Translations under genes and position numbers: made by a program | Notes under the pieces: model-generated | Told to the model about the DNA's origin: nothing | Seen by the model: the letters and a program-made list of their open reading frames with translations, nothing else | Database searches by the model: none | Assembly (NCBI GenBank): GCA_964372375.1 | Contig: CAYJQF010000002.1 | Span: 1 to 54,326 of the forward strand | Source: SICV01 sp964372375 | GTDB taxonomy: Archaea > Nanobdellota > Nanobdellia > Pacearchaeales > GW2011-AR1 | DNA: 54,326 nucleotides | Direction: 5' to 3' | In this document: in pieces, positions 33,264-42,219 of the stretch | How positions within the stretch are numbered: position 1 is the first letter of the stretch | How the letters are laid out: each line of letters begins with the position of its first letter

Positions 33264-34892
33264 TTAGGAAGCCTGCGTGGCGCCTTGTCCCATCGCGTGC
33301 GTGAGCTGGCTTTCCGATGTTACTTTTCTAAGCTGAGACATGCCCAGATTTTCCCTTACTTCGTATTCCACTTCATCCCGTAATTCCACAAATCGTTCTG
33401 CCGATACTCCTCGTGTTCTGATAAACGCCCTATATTCGCCAGGAACGCCTTTGTAGAATCCATGCTCTGTCTTAAAATTTACTTTATTGAAATAAAGCCC
33501 TCCTTGGTCTGGGTCAAGTAGTGCTCCTTTGTGCACCGTCTCAAACTTCCATGCATACTGGTCTGAGAACTCGCCTGTGTTCCTTACTGCGCGGTCCCAG
33601 ATCGGACTGCCGGGATACGGCTGAAAGACGGTTACATCAAAGGTAAAATAGCCTGGACCGAGCCGATCTCTAAATGCCGTTCCTACTCTGAGCAGCCATT
33701 CTCTGGTGTGCATAATATCCTGCTCAGTCTCGCTTACATGACCGAGCATCGTTAATGCTTTAAATCCAAGCTTGCGCTCTAAGCAGAGCATTGCTGCCTG
33801 GTAATTTAACTCAGGCGTCGTTCTTTTGTGCAAGTGCCTGCCAAGGATACGGGGAGAGCCAGACTCAACACCAGTTAATACTTCAGCAAACCCTGCTTCT
33901 TTCATCGCACTTGCCACTTGTGGGTATTTAACAAAGAGATCTGATTTCACAAAGCCACGATAACGATACTCTCTTTCCTGTAATGCTGCACAGAGCTTAA
34001 GCACATGATTCGGGTCGAGATTGAGCTCATCATCGTAAAACATAGATGAAGTGATACCGAAATCTCGATGCATTGCATCTAATTCAGCAAGAACACGCCC
34101 GGGCGAATGGCCCCGCCATGCTCCATCCACACGAACCCTGCTCAGTTGGGGAGTATCTCTCCCGCAGCAGAACTCACACTGGTATGGACAACCACGTTGC
34201 GCAATCAGCGAGCCGGAAGCTTTTCCATCTATTTTAAATTTAGGAGTGCCTTGTGGATCTACTAAATAACTCTTAACATCAAATAGATCGCGGGCTGGCA
34301 AGGGCAAAGTATCGAGATTGACGGTAATGCCGCCATTCACCCATTTCTGATCAGCTTCTAAGGATGCTGCTAATGCATTTTCCTCACCTTCGGCAATCAC
34401 GTCGAATGCTTCTAAGGATGCAAAATTAGGATCTTCTTGATGCAATCGCTCTTCAAGAGCCGCACCTCTAAGTCCTTGCGTTGAAAATCGCGCGATAAGA
34501 TTTCTTCTAAAAGCGGAAAACATGGAAGCATGTGGCCCTCCAATAATAACTTTTGGTCTTTTGCTTGTCCTTCTGATACCTTCTAAGATTCGTGCAGCAT
34601 AATAGAATTGAGGAGAAGTGGCAGTAATCCCTACCACATCATAGCTTCCTTGTTCCACTTCCTGAACAACGCGCTCAACGTAATCTGAAGCTCCGGCAAG
34701 GTCGAGCAGTTTTATCGAGTGCCCTTGTTCCCGTGCAACAGCTGCAATATTTGCAATACCTAAAGGCAGGAAAACGCGCTCATCCAATAAAAAACCTGAA
34801 CGAGGATTAAGAAGAAGAATATCCTTTGGGCTTGTAGTTCCTCCCCGCCTCAATTCGCTTACTCCTGAAAGATCAGTTCGCAATGAACCCAT
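33264..34892 (-). CDS. B12-binding-domain radical SAM protein
   Basis: A 542-residue enzyme with an N-terminal cobalamin-binding-like domain (ILLLNPRSGF, LPLGIANIAAVA, VGITATSPQF, VIIGGPHAS) and a radical SAM core with GCPYQCEFCCG near residues 233-241. Such proteins methylate or otherwise modify unreactive carbons. The classic DxHxxG motif of the B12 domain is not clear, so B12 may bind in the base-off mode without it. A TATATAAA box is 46 bases upstream, with a GAGAGGG ribosome-binding site in the leader. Confidence 0.85.
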   Translation of the reverse strand: MGSLRTDLSGVSELRRGGTTSPKDILLLNPRSGFLLDERVFLPLGIANIAAVAREQGHSIKLLDLAGASDYVERVVQEVEQGSYDVVGITATSPQFYYAARILEGIRRTSKRPKVIIGGPHASMFSAFRRNLIARFSTQGLRGAALEERLHQEDPNFASLEAFDVIAEGEENALAASLEADQKWVNGGITVNLDTLPLPARDLFDVKSYLVDPQGTPKFKIDGKASGSLIAQRGCPYQCEFCCGRDTPQLSRVRVDGAWRGHSPGRVLAELDAMHRDFGITSSMFYDDELNLDPNHVLKLCAALQEREYRYRGFVKSDLFVKYPQVASAMKEAGFAEVLTGVESGSPRILGRHLHKRTTPELNYQAAMLCLERKLGFKALTMLGHVSETEQDIMHTREWLLRVGTAFRDRLGPGYFTFDVTVFQPYPGSPIWDRAVRNTGEFSDQYAWKFETVHKGALLDPDQGGLYFNKVNFKTEHGFYKGVPGEYRAFIRTRGVSAERFVELRDEVEYEVRENLGMSQLRKVTSESQLTHAMGQGATQAS

Positions 34893-34966
34893 ATATCCCT
34901 CTCATCACCATCTCTCTTTCCTCTTTTCCTAGTATATAAATTTAGCTATCTTTTTTTGCTACTTCT

Positions 34967-35964
34967 TTAGATAACCATCTGCAAATCCGCATCAAGAAAT
35001 TCACGCAAAATCCCTTTTTGTATTTTTTTTCTATTTCTAATACAGTAGGTAATTGCTCCCGCATTATAGGCAAAGACGCGCCATTCTTGCCTAGAACAGG
35101 TGATGAGTGCGCGAGCTAACGTGCCGAGGAGAATTGCAGAGAGAGACCAGAATAATTTAAACGAATTAAGCGGAGTGTGCAAGTAGGTGTAATAAAAGTA
35201 AAAATGATCTTCATGATTCACAAAAATGCGTTTCCGTTCTGTATAGCGGGCGGTGCCGCTAAAGCGATGGACTGCTTTGCATGCTGGTGTTATCAGCAAA
35301 CTGCCTGGACCATGCTTGATGAATATAGAATATGAAGCGTCTATATCTTCCAGGACATTGTAGCCCTTGCTTTCCGGCATTGTATATCCTATAAATACTT
35401 CACTTCTAAAAAGCATGTTAAATCCGGGGAGCCATTCGGCATCAGCAATCCGCTTCTTTACCAACGGACTTGCCGTATTTCCGTATGGGCCGATAATACG
35501 ATATTTCTGCTCCTCCTGATGCGGCAGGAAACACAGTTTAAAGAAGAAGGATTTGATTCCTTTGCTTGACTTATGTATCTNNNNNNNNNNGAGATATCTA
35601 CGCCTCCCAGCGCCTTTATTTCAGGATGCAGGTTGAACTCCTGCAAAGCTTTATCCAGGAATCCGGGAAGAAGGTCGACATCGTCGTCAAGAATCATGAT
35701 GAGTTTGAATGCATGCTTTGCTTCCCGAATGCCTCTATTTTTTGCCATGCTTGATGAGGGCTGTGCATTATGCAGGTAAGTAACGGGAAGTTTTTTCTGA
35801 TACGAATGCACTACTTCCTTGGTCTTTGTATCCTTGCTCTGGTCAACAACAAGCACCTTGCCAGGAATATTCTTATTTACTACTAAGGCATGCAGAGTCT
35901 GCTTGACATCCTGAGGACGATTGTAGGTAGCGATAACAATGCAGATATCTTTCTTTGTCAGCAT
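34967..35964 (-). CDS. GT2 glycosyltransferase, interrupted by an assembly gap
   Basis: Two pieces of one gene. The 5' piece has ICIVIATYNRP, VVDQSKD and LDDDVDLLPGF (DDD metal motif); the 3' piece has EWLPGFNMLFRSEVF, LEDIDASYSIF and a hydrophobic C-terminus. Reading back from the 3' piece to the gap gives an open frame without stops, but in a different phase from the 5' piece. The true gap is therefore not 10 bases. The start at 35964 fits the TATA box 25.5 bases upstream better than the GTG at 35982. Confidence 0.82.
35581..35590. other. Assembly gap (10 N)
   Basis: A run of ten N, a conventional placeholder for a scaffold join. It lies inside a GT2 gene and puts the two halves out of frame. 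Confidence 0.98.
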
Positions 35965-35985
35965 ACAGGCTGTGCGGAACACATG

Positions 35986-35993
35986 TTTATAAA
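35986..35993. promoter_or_regulatory. Symmetric bidirectional TATA box (TTTATAAA)
   Basis: A perfect palindrome whose centre is 25.5 bases from the ATG at 35964 (minus strand) and 25.5 bases from the ATG at 36015 (plus strand). The only 50 bases between the two genes contain no other TATA candidate. Confidence 0.75.
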
Positions 35994-36014
35994 TACTTTT
36001 TTACCTCTAGAGTA

Positions 36015-37157
36015 ATGAGGATACTTGAAGTCTGCCCATTCAGCGGAGGAGGATGCGGAGTGTGGGCGCGGGCACTTGCGGAAAGCAAGGAATTTAAAAA
36101 GCAGGGCCATGAAGTAGTCGCGTTTACTTCAGACCGGGAAAAAGGAACGAGAAAAAGAATGCCTTTAGAAGCAGACATTGAAGGAATTAAAGTCAAGAGA
36201 TTTACCGGATACTATTACCCCTTTACTGATAATGTTATCAGCTGGTTTGTGATTGGAGGAGCGCAGGCAGAGCTTAAGCGATTGATGATGGATGAGCAGA
36301 AACGGCCTGACATCATTATTACTCATTTGTTGCATCCGCATTCTGCCAGTATTGCGCGGGCACTTGCAGAACTGAAACGCATCCATCCAGGTCTACAAGC
36401 ATACCTTATACCTCATGCCCCGTTTAATGTAAAACGGCCTGCAGTATTGCGCTTCCTTACTGTTCTTTGGAAGAACGTATTAGGAAAAGATAGAAAGACA
36501 TTGCATGCCTTTAACAAAGTCATTAGCATCGTTCCTTGGGAAGCTCAGCACTTGCATGCGCATAGTGTTAGCAAAGACATGATACTATCAATTCCTAATG
36601 GACTGCCCGAGGTATACTTTGATACACCTCTTACAAAGTCAAGACCGCGCAAAGATGTACTTTTTATGGGAAGAATTGCTCCTGTTAAGAATATAGAGCT
36701 GCTCATTGCAGCAGCAAAAAAGTTGCCTGAAGTGCAGTTTACCATTATGGGTCCTCCTGAGCCAGCCTATTTACAGAAACTAAAAAATAGCTCTCAAGGT
36801 TTACCTAATGTGCATTTTGATAGTAGCATGTATGATGTGAAAAAAGCGATTCGGGCACTTGATGACCATACTATTTTTGTTTTGCCTTCAAAGCGTGAAG
36901 CGATGCCTCAAGTCTTATTGGAAGCAATGGCTCGTAGAAAAATTGTTATTGCTTCAGCAACCGATGGAGGCAAAGCACTTATCCAGCATGGAACAAATGG
37001 ATTCCTTTTTCCAATTGGTGACGTGCCTGCTCTTGTCAGACTTATAGAAAAAAACAAGCAAGGAAAGAAAGCAGTTCAACAGGCTGCTCTGGCAACTGCC
37101 AAGAAGTATGCATGGAGTACGCTTAGCAAACGGTATGTCCGTTTATTTAACACATGA
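36015..37157 (+). CDS. Glycosyltransferase family 4
   Basis: A 380-residue GT-B enzyme. N-terminal RILEVCPFSGGGCGVWARALAE and GHEVVAFTSD are typical of GT4. The donor domain includes VLFMGRIAPVKNIELLI and the EX7E motif KREAMPQVLLEAMA. Start at 36015 is supported by the TATA box 25.5 bases upstream; the longer frame from 35955 would overlap the divergent gene. The stop overlaps the start of the following GT2. Confidence 0.92.
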   Translation: MRILEVCPFSGGGCGVWARALAESKEFKKQGHEVVAFTSDREKGTRKRMPLEADIEGIKVKRFTGYYYPFTDNVISWFVIGGAQAELKRLMMDEQKRPDIIITHLLHPHSASIARALAELKRIHPGLQAYLIPHAPFNVKRPAVLRFLTVLWKNVLGKDRKTLHAFNKVISIVPWEAQHLHAHSVSKDMILSIPNGLPEVYFDTPLTKSRPRKDVLFMGRIAPVKNIELLIAAAKKLPEVQFTIMGPPEPAYLQKLKNSSQGLPNVHFDSSMYDVKKAIRALDDHTIFVLPSKREAMPQVLLEAMARRKIVIASATDGGKALIQHGTNGFLFPIGDVPALVRLIEKNKQGKKAVQQAALATAKKYAWSTLSKRYVRLFNT

Positions 37158-38026
37158 ATAGCATCATCATCACCGCATTTAAGGAACCAGGAACCATTGG
37201 GAAAGCAGTAGCCGCACTAGGCAGCCAGAAAAAGAAAGAGGATGAGCTGATTGTTATTGCGCCTGACCTGGAAACGCTTGAAGCGGCAGGAAAACTGAAA
37301 AAGAACATAAGCAACCTGCGGCTGATTCAGGATCCGGGGAAAGGAAAATCTGCTGCCCTAAACATTGCTGTTGCACAAGCACGAGGAGACTTGCTGGTAT
37401 TAAGCGATGGAGATGTGTACATTGGAAAACAAGCTTTAGCAGCACTGCTAGCACCTTTAGCGCATGCACAAGTAGGAGCCGTTTCGGGACACCCTTTCTC
37501 TACTAACCACACCACGAAATATGGCTTTTGGGCACAGGTGCTCACTGGAGTTGCAGACGAATTAAGAAAGGAAGCAGAGAAAAAGCAATTGCCATTCCAG
37601 TGCACTGGCTATTTATTTGCAATCAGAAAAACATTGTTTCCAAAATTAGATGAGGAACTCCTTTCAGAAGATGGATTTATTGCATTGCAGGTGCATGAAC
37701 AAGGATATCGTATTGCGTACGCTCCCAAAGCAGCAGTGTATGTTAAATATCCGGATAACTGGAAAGACTGGATTAAGCAAAAGCGACGAAGCGCTGGCGG
37801 TTATAATCAGCTGAAGATGATGCACGGGAAGACGTTGCGTTCATTCGGTTGGGAGTCCCGAGGAGGATTCCGTCTGCTCAAGTATGTGAAAAGCGTCCGG
37901 GAAGCCGGGTGGCTTGCTTCCTTGTTTCTTGCCCGCGTCTATCTCTGGCTTATTATCTATAAAGATATAAATGTCAAGAAAAAGACACAGAAAGAACTAT
38001 GGCAGCGTGTTGAAAGCACGAAATGA
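37154..38026 (+). CDS. Glycosyltransferase family 2
   Basis: A 290-residue GT2: IIITAFKEPGTIGKAV, then LSDGDVYIGKQAL with the DGD metal site, and TGYLFAIRKTLFPKLDEELLSEDGFIALQ in the acceptor half. KQKRRSAGG in the C-terminal part resembles the Q/RxxRW motif of processive GT2 enzymes but is incomplete. One hydrophobic C-terminal segment. Overlaps the GT4 gene by 4 bases (ATGA), hence co-translated. Confidence 0.88.
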   Translation: MNSIIITAFKEPGTIGKAVAALGSQKKKEDELIVIAPDLETLEAAGKLKKNISNLRLIQDPGKGKSAALNIAVAQARGDLLVLSDGDVYIGKQALAALLAPLAHAQVGAVSGHPFSTNHTTKYGFWAQVLTGVADELRKEAEKKQLPFQCTGYLFAIRKTLFPKLDEELLSEDGFIALQVHEQGYRIAYAPKAAVYVKYPDNWKDWIKQKRRSAGGYNQLKMMHGKTLRSFGWESRGGFRLLKYVKSVREAGWLASLFLARVYLWLIIYKDINVKKKTQKELWQRVESTK

Positions 38027-38036
38027 AAAGAAAAGC

Positions 38037-38045
38037 TTTTTTAAT
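38037..38045 (+). promoter_or_regulatory. TATA box of the 38.1-kb GT-C gene
   Basis: TTTTTTAAT about 25 bases before the ATG at 38066. Confidence 0.5.
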
Positions 38046-38065
38046 GCCTCTCTGCATCTAGAGTA

Positions 38066-39604
38066 ATGAGTTCTACAGAACAAGGATATAAGCATGAACA
38101 GGTGTTAGTATATCTGGTGCTCGGCTTTGTCATACTTTCCAAGCTTTATTTCTTTTTTTCTGTAGGAAATCAGCCGGTATGGTGGGATGAAGGAGACTAT
38201 CTGGCGATTGCGAAAGTATGGGCTCTGGGCATGGATACGCCTGAGTGGTGGAGTCACTTTATTGGTCTGCGCTCCTTGTTATTGCCTTTGCTCTGGAGCT
38301 TGTTCTTTAAACTTGGATTGGGAGAAGGATTCCTCCGCTTTGTGACCTTGCTAGTACCAAGTATAGGAACGGTGTATGTTTGTTATTTACTTGGTAAGAC
38401 CTTGTATAGCAGAGCGGTCGGCTTAATTTCTGCTGTAATGATGGGTACGTATTGGGTATGGAGCTTCTATTCATACCGTCTATTAACAGATATTCCAGCA
38501 ACGTTCTTTGGTATTCTTTGCCTGTACTTTTTCTGGCAGAAATATCTGAAAGAACAGAAAGCATCGGGCTTGTATCTGTCTATTCTGTTCGGCGTGCTCG
38601 CCTTCTCAACTCGATTTCCCTTTGCACTTGTCCTGATAAGCTGTGCACTCTATCTCTTTTTTATACGGCGTTTCCAGATGTTTAAAGAAAAACAAGTCTG
38701 GAAAGGTGCGGCCTGGCTTGCGCTCTGCCTTTCTCCGTATCTTATCTACTTCATATTAAACAAATTCTTTGCCCTGCGCTTCTATTTTGGCGCATCTGCA
38801 GTTACTGTCCATCAGAAGATTGGCTGGCATGTTCTTCCCATGCTGTTCACCTTACCTGAGCTTTTCTGGGGCAGCGCCGTTGTGCTTGGAATTCTTTCCC
38901 TCTATCCTTTGCTGTTGTATGCTGATGTAATCCTGAAGCGAAAGACAGAGGCATTTGATTCTGATGTCTTTGTATGCATTTTCCTCGTTGTGCATTTATT
39001 CTTCTATGTGATATTAATTCGTGAAGGGAATGACCGTTGGCTGCTTATGCTGATGCCTGTCTTGTTCATCATTGCGGGGAAAGGGCTCATGTGGATGCAT
39101 GCGAGCATCAAGCCCTACAGTAAGGCTATTGCACTTATTGTGGTCTTGCTTTTTGTACTCGGAGGAGCATACCAGAATATGACGCATGCCTCTGCTCTCA
39201 TCAACGAGAAAAAGGAGAGTTATAAGGAAGTAAAACTCGCAGGAGAGTGGCTCAAGGAAAATACGCCTGCCGATGCAAAAATTATTACTTCTTCCATTGT
39301 TCAGAACCAGTATTATTCCGAACGGGCAAGTTACGATTACCATAATAATGACTCTCAAATGCCTCAGGACTGTATTGACAAATTTGGCAAGACGAATGAA
39401 AATCAAACCTGCCAGCAAGCTTCAGAAAGCTTATTCGAAGCAAAGCGCTCCCTCATACGGCCTGATTATATAATTGTTTCTTTGTTTGAACCAGTATTTA
39501 CACCTGCCTGGGTATACTCATATCCTGCACAACATAATTTGACGAGTGTACAAGCATATTTTGATCCGCAGAATCGCCCGCTCTTAGTAATTTATAAGTT
39601 ATAA
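38066..39604 (+). CDS. GT-C glycosyltransferase (PMT/ArnT-like)
   Basis: A 512-residue membrane enzyme with about ten helices. The first external loop carries the acidic pair in PVWWDEGDYLAIA (near residue 40), as in dolichyl-phosphate-mannose mannosyltransferases and ArnT. A soluble external C-terminal part (about 380-512) follows, with the start of a conserved ENTPADAKI segment. It would add a sugar from a polyprenyl-P donor at the outer face. Ends 2 bases from the convergent GT2. Confidence 0.82.
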   Translation: MSSTEQGYKHEQVLVYLVLGFVILSKLYFFFSVGNQPVWWDEGDYLAIAKVWALGMDTPEWWSHFIGLRSLLLPLLWSLFFKLGLGEGFLRFVTLLVPSIGTVYVCYLLGKTLYSRAVGLISAVMMGTYWVWSFYSYRLLTDIPATFFGILCLYFFWQKYLKEQKASGLYLSILFGVLAFSTRFPFALVLISCALYLFFIRRFQMFKEKQVWKGAAWLALCLSPYLIYFILNKFFALRFYFGASAVTVHQKIGWHVLPMLFTLPELFWGSAVVLGILSLYPLLLYADVILKRKTEAFDSDVFVCIFLVVHLFFYVILIREGNDRWLLMLMPVLFIIAGKGLMWMHASIKPYSKAIALIVVLLFVLGGAYQNMTHASALINEKKESYKEVKLAGEWLKENTPADAKIITSSIVQNQYYSERASYDYHNNDSQMPQDCIDKFGKTNENQTCQQASESLFEAKRSLIRPDYIIVSLFEPVFTPAWVYSYPAQHNLTSVQAYFDPQNRPLLVIYKL

Positions 39605-39606
39605 AC

Positions 39607-40560
39607 TTAGGTAAGTGAGAATCCATAGCGCAACCGATAATACATATGAATAGCGAGCTCGCCATAACAGGCAATCGGGTGGAAAATCCAAGCGATTGAT
39701 GGCTTTCGTACGAATCCTTTTAAGGTATCATAGAGGATTGGTAGAATCAATCCCAGGCGGAGCGCCAGTTTTGCTATATCCTTCTTAGTAATACCATAAT
39801 TATACTCAAACTTCACCTCATGAGCAAGCCTGCGCTTAATTCTCCGTATCTTGTTCCTGAAAAATCTTCTTTGATCATGGATATACGCTGTTTTAACTTT
39901 TGCAAAGCAATTATAACCATCGTGCATAAGGCGCCATTGAATGTCTGAATGTATCCAAGAATTCTTGATATACTTAGTAAGCACCTCTTTCCGAATAAAA
40001 AAACCATTTGAACCCATTGCAGGGATGCGATTTGCATCGAGGAAACGTGCTTTGAGATACGTTCCCTGATCTTCTGCCTGATATGGACAGCCAGTCCAAT
40101 CATTCGTGATATATGACCATCGGGAGTACAAGCCTAAATACATTGCAAACGGATCATCATCCCCAATTAGCGCATTGTATTTAACGCACAGCCGGTCATG
40201 GGGCCGGTAGGTGCCATAAAGTGTATCAGCAAAGATAATTTCTTTATCTTCAAAGGGCTGCATCATTTTTTTCAGCCAGTCTTTTTCAGGAAGCACATTA
40301 TCCGTATCAATAAGACAAATGATTCTACCCTTTGCTTTTTTCAGGCCATAGATTCTTCGTTCATCTTCGTTTTTAAGATGATTACGCAGCATTCTAACTG
40401 GATATTTTTTTGCTATCTCATACGTTGCATCGGAACTATATCCTTCTAAGAACAGCACTTCAAACTCTTTTCGCGGATAGATTTGTGCAAAGATGCTTTT
40501 CAGACAGGCATCTACGGTTCTAGCAGCATTGAATGCTGGAATGATAATAGAGAGTTTCAT
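39607..40560 (-). CDS. Glycosyltransferase family 2
   Basis: A 317-residue GT2: SIIIPAFNAARTV, VLFLEGYSSDAT, LIDTDNVLPEKDWL with the DTD metal site, and a hydrophobic C-terminal region that may be one or two membrane helices. It is the last gene of the aglB operon and overlaps the upstream GT2 by 4 bases. Likely adds one residue to the lipid-linked N-glycan precursor. Confidence 0.88.
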   Translation of the reverse strand: MKLSIIIPAFNAARTVDACLKSIFAQIYPRKEFEVLFLEGYSSDATYEIAKKYPVRMLRNHLKNEDERRIYGLKKAKGRIICLIDTDNVLPEKDWLKKMMQPFEDKEIIFADTLYGTYRPHDRLCVKYNALIGDDDPFAMYLGLYSRWSYITNDWTGCPYQAEDQGTYLKARFLDANRIPAMGSNGFFIRKEVLTKYIKNSWIHSDIQWRLMHDGYNCFAKVKTAYIHDQRRFFRNKIRRIKRRLAHEVKFEYNYGITKKDIAKLALRLGLILPILYDTLKGFVRKPSIAWIFHPIACYGELAIHMYYRLRYGFSLT

Positions 40561-41519
40561 GCTCTATACCTGCTTCTCAACTTTCTTTTAAAAATTCCTT
40601 GTATAAAGCCCAGACCATATGCCACGTGAGTGAGGAAAACAAGCAGAATGAACGGAATGATGAATGCTGGTTTTTTTGTTCGTACAGCCTCAATGAAAGC
40701 GAGCAATGTATAGATGGTGAGGGTAGCAAGATAGAGCAGTTTTAGTATAGTATCGAAGGGTGAAAGTACTATTCCGAGGAGCAGGCCGAGGACAAACAAG
40801 CTGGGCATGAAATAACTAAATTTTCTCGAAGTCTCAGGATATTTCTTTGCGAAGAAACCGCGATGCTTTGCATACGTCGCTATTTGCTTGAGATAGCTTG
40901 CGAGGTCTAGACGGCGATGATGATAGACGAGGACGTCAGGATCATATATGATCGTTTTGCCTATTTTTTTAATATCGGAACAAAGCTTCGTATCTTCACC
41001 TGGCCAAAATGAAGTGTCAAAGCCTCCTAGCTTGAGAAAGAGAGATTTTCTTATGAATAAATTACAGCTCGGTAAATCATCTACCTCTCGCATTTGTTTG
41101 GGGATGTATCGATAGAGTGTTGGGCCACTCACTATCCAAGATGCAAGCGCCGTTCCTGAAACCTGCTGAAAGAAATTGCTCTCAGGAGGCGTTACATTCG
41201 GTCCGCCTACTGCCCCCACATTTGTATTTTCAAAATGAGGAAGCGCTGCAGCAAGCCATCCTTGTTGTGGATAGGCATCATCATCGATAAATGCAAGTAT
41301 TTCTCCTTTTGCCTTTTTCGCTCCCAAGTCCCTTTTCATTGCTGGTCCTCCTGGTCCTGAAGCAATAACCCTTGTTTTTGAAAACAACTCCTTTGACGGC
41401 TTATCGGGTAGAATAAGAATCTCAAAGTCAGTAAAATTTTGATTCAGAATAAGAGGAACAAACTTTCGAATGTACTCGTTTATTTCTTTTACCGGTATGA
41501 TAACGCTTATTTTAGTCAT
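40557..41519 (-). CDS. Glycosyltransferase family 2 with C-terminal membrane helices
   Basis: A 320-residue GT2: ISVIIPVKEINEYI, GPGGPAMKRDLGAKKAKGEILAF split over the acceptor loop, IDDDAYPQQGWL (DDD), and GGFDTSFWPGEDTKLC (ED general base). Two or three C-terminal helices follow about residue 235. Overlaps the DPM-like gene by 8 bases and the next GT2 by 4. Confidence 0.89.
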   Translation of the reverse strand: MTKISVIIPVKEINEYIRKFVPLILNQNFTDFEILILPDKPSKELFSKTRVIASGPGGPAMKRDLGAKKAKGEILAFIDDDAYPQQGWLAAALPHFENTNVGAVGGPNVTPPESNFFQQVSGTALASWIVSGPTLYRYIPKQMREVDDLPSCNLFIRKSLFLKLGGFDTSFWPGEDTKLCSDIKKIGKTIIYDPDVLVYHHRRLDLASYLKQIATYAKHRGFFAKKYPETSRKFSYFMPSLFVLGLLLGIVLSPFDTILKLLYLATLTIYTLLAFIEAVRTKKPAFIIPFILLVFLTHVAYGLGFIQGIFKRKLRSRYRA

Positions 41520-42219
41520 AATAGTGTAACACTCGCAACCTATAGAAAATGGCGGCTGTATCCCAAAGAATCCAAAACACTGAAGAAGGTCTGATGGTGC
41601 TTCCGAATTTATACCGCATCACGATAGGTGCTTCCACAATAGTATAGCCGAGTTTGTTCGCAATTACGAGAAGTTCAAGATCGAAGGCAAACCGCTTGAT
41701 GGCTATTTTAGGCATCACTTTTTCTAAAACTGTATGTTTGAACAACTTAATGCCTACTTGCGTATCTTTGACCGAAAGGCCAAAGAGTATTTTGTTTATA
41801 CCTTGATAAGTAGAACTCATTACTCTCCGGAGCAAAGGATAATGGACTAGTGAATCAGGATGCCTCTTACTACCAATCACAATGTCTGCTTTCTTAGCAT
41901 GCATGAGTGCTATAAAGTCCTTGAGTTGCTTGGGATTCAAATCCCTGCCGGAGTCAACGAATGCTACATACTCTCCTTTCACGAATTGGAAGCCGTACTT
42001 AATAGCATTTCCTTTTCCTTGATTGCCTGGATAGCCCACTACCTTTACCTTTTTGTGTTTGAAGCGTTTTGCTTCAGCACGGCAATTGTTCGTGCTGCCA
42101 TCATCAACCACAATAAGTTCATAGCTTGGGGTGATTTCTTCTAAAGCAGTGGTTGCTGCTTTCAGATTAGCAAGCATATTCTGCGTATTATACATAGGCA
42201 TAATAATGGAGAGTTTCAT
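41512..42219 (-). CDS. DPM1/ALG5-like polyprenyl-phosphate glycosyltransferase (GT2)
   Basis: A 235-residue GT2 of the dolichyl-phosphate mannose/glucose synthase group: SIIMPMYNTQNML, VVDDGSTNNCR, GNQGKGNAIKYGF, FVDSGRDLNPKQL, KDTQVGIKLF. Such enzymes charge polyprenyl phosphate with a sugar that GT-C enzymes later use. It overlaps the flippase gene (4 bases) and the next GT2 (8 bases). It may feed the two GT-C enzymes at 12.9 and 38.1 kb. Confidence 0.88.
   Translation of the reverse strand: MKLSIIMPMYNTQNMLANLKAATTALEEITPSYELIVVDDGSTNNCRAEAKRFKHKKVKVVGYPGNQGKGNAIKYGFQFVKGEYVAFVDSGRDLNPKQLKDFIALMHAKKADIVIGSKRHPDSLVHYPLLRRVMSSTYQGINKILFGLSVKDTQVGIKLFKHTVLEKVMPKIAIKRFAFDLELLVIANKLGYTIVEAPIVMRYKFGSTIRPSSVFWILWDTAAIFYRLRVLHYYD

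Noticed and set aside
35458..35580. A separate short gene ending after the N gap
   Set aside because: The sequence beyond the gap in that phase shows no GT2 pattern, while the other phase is open and continuous with the 3' half.
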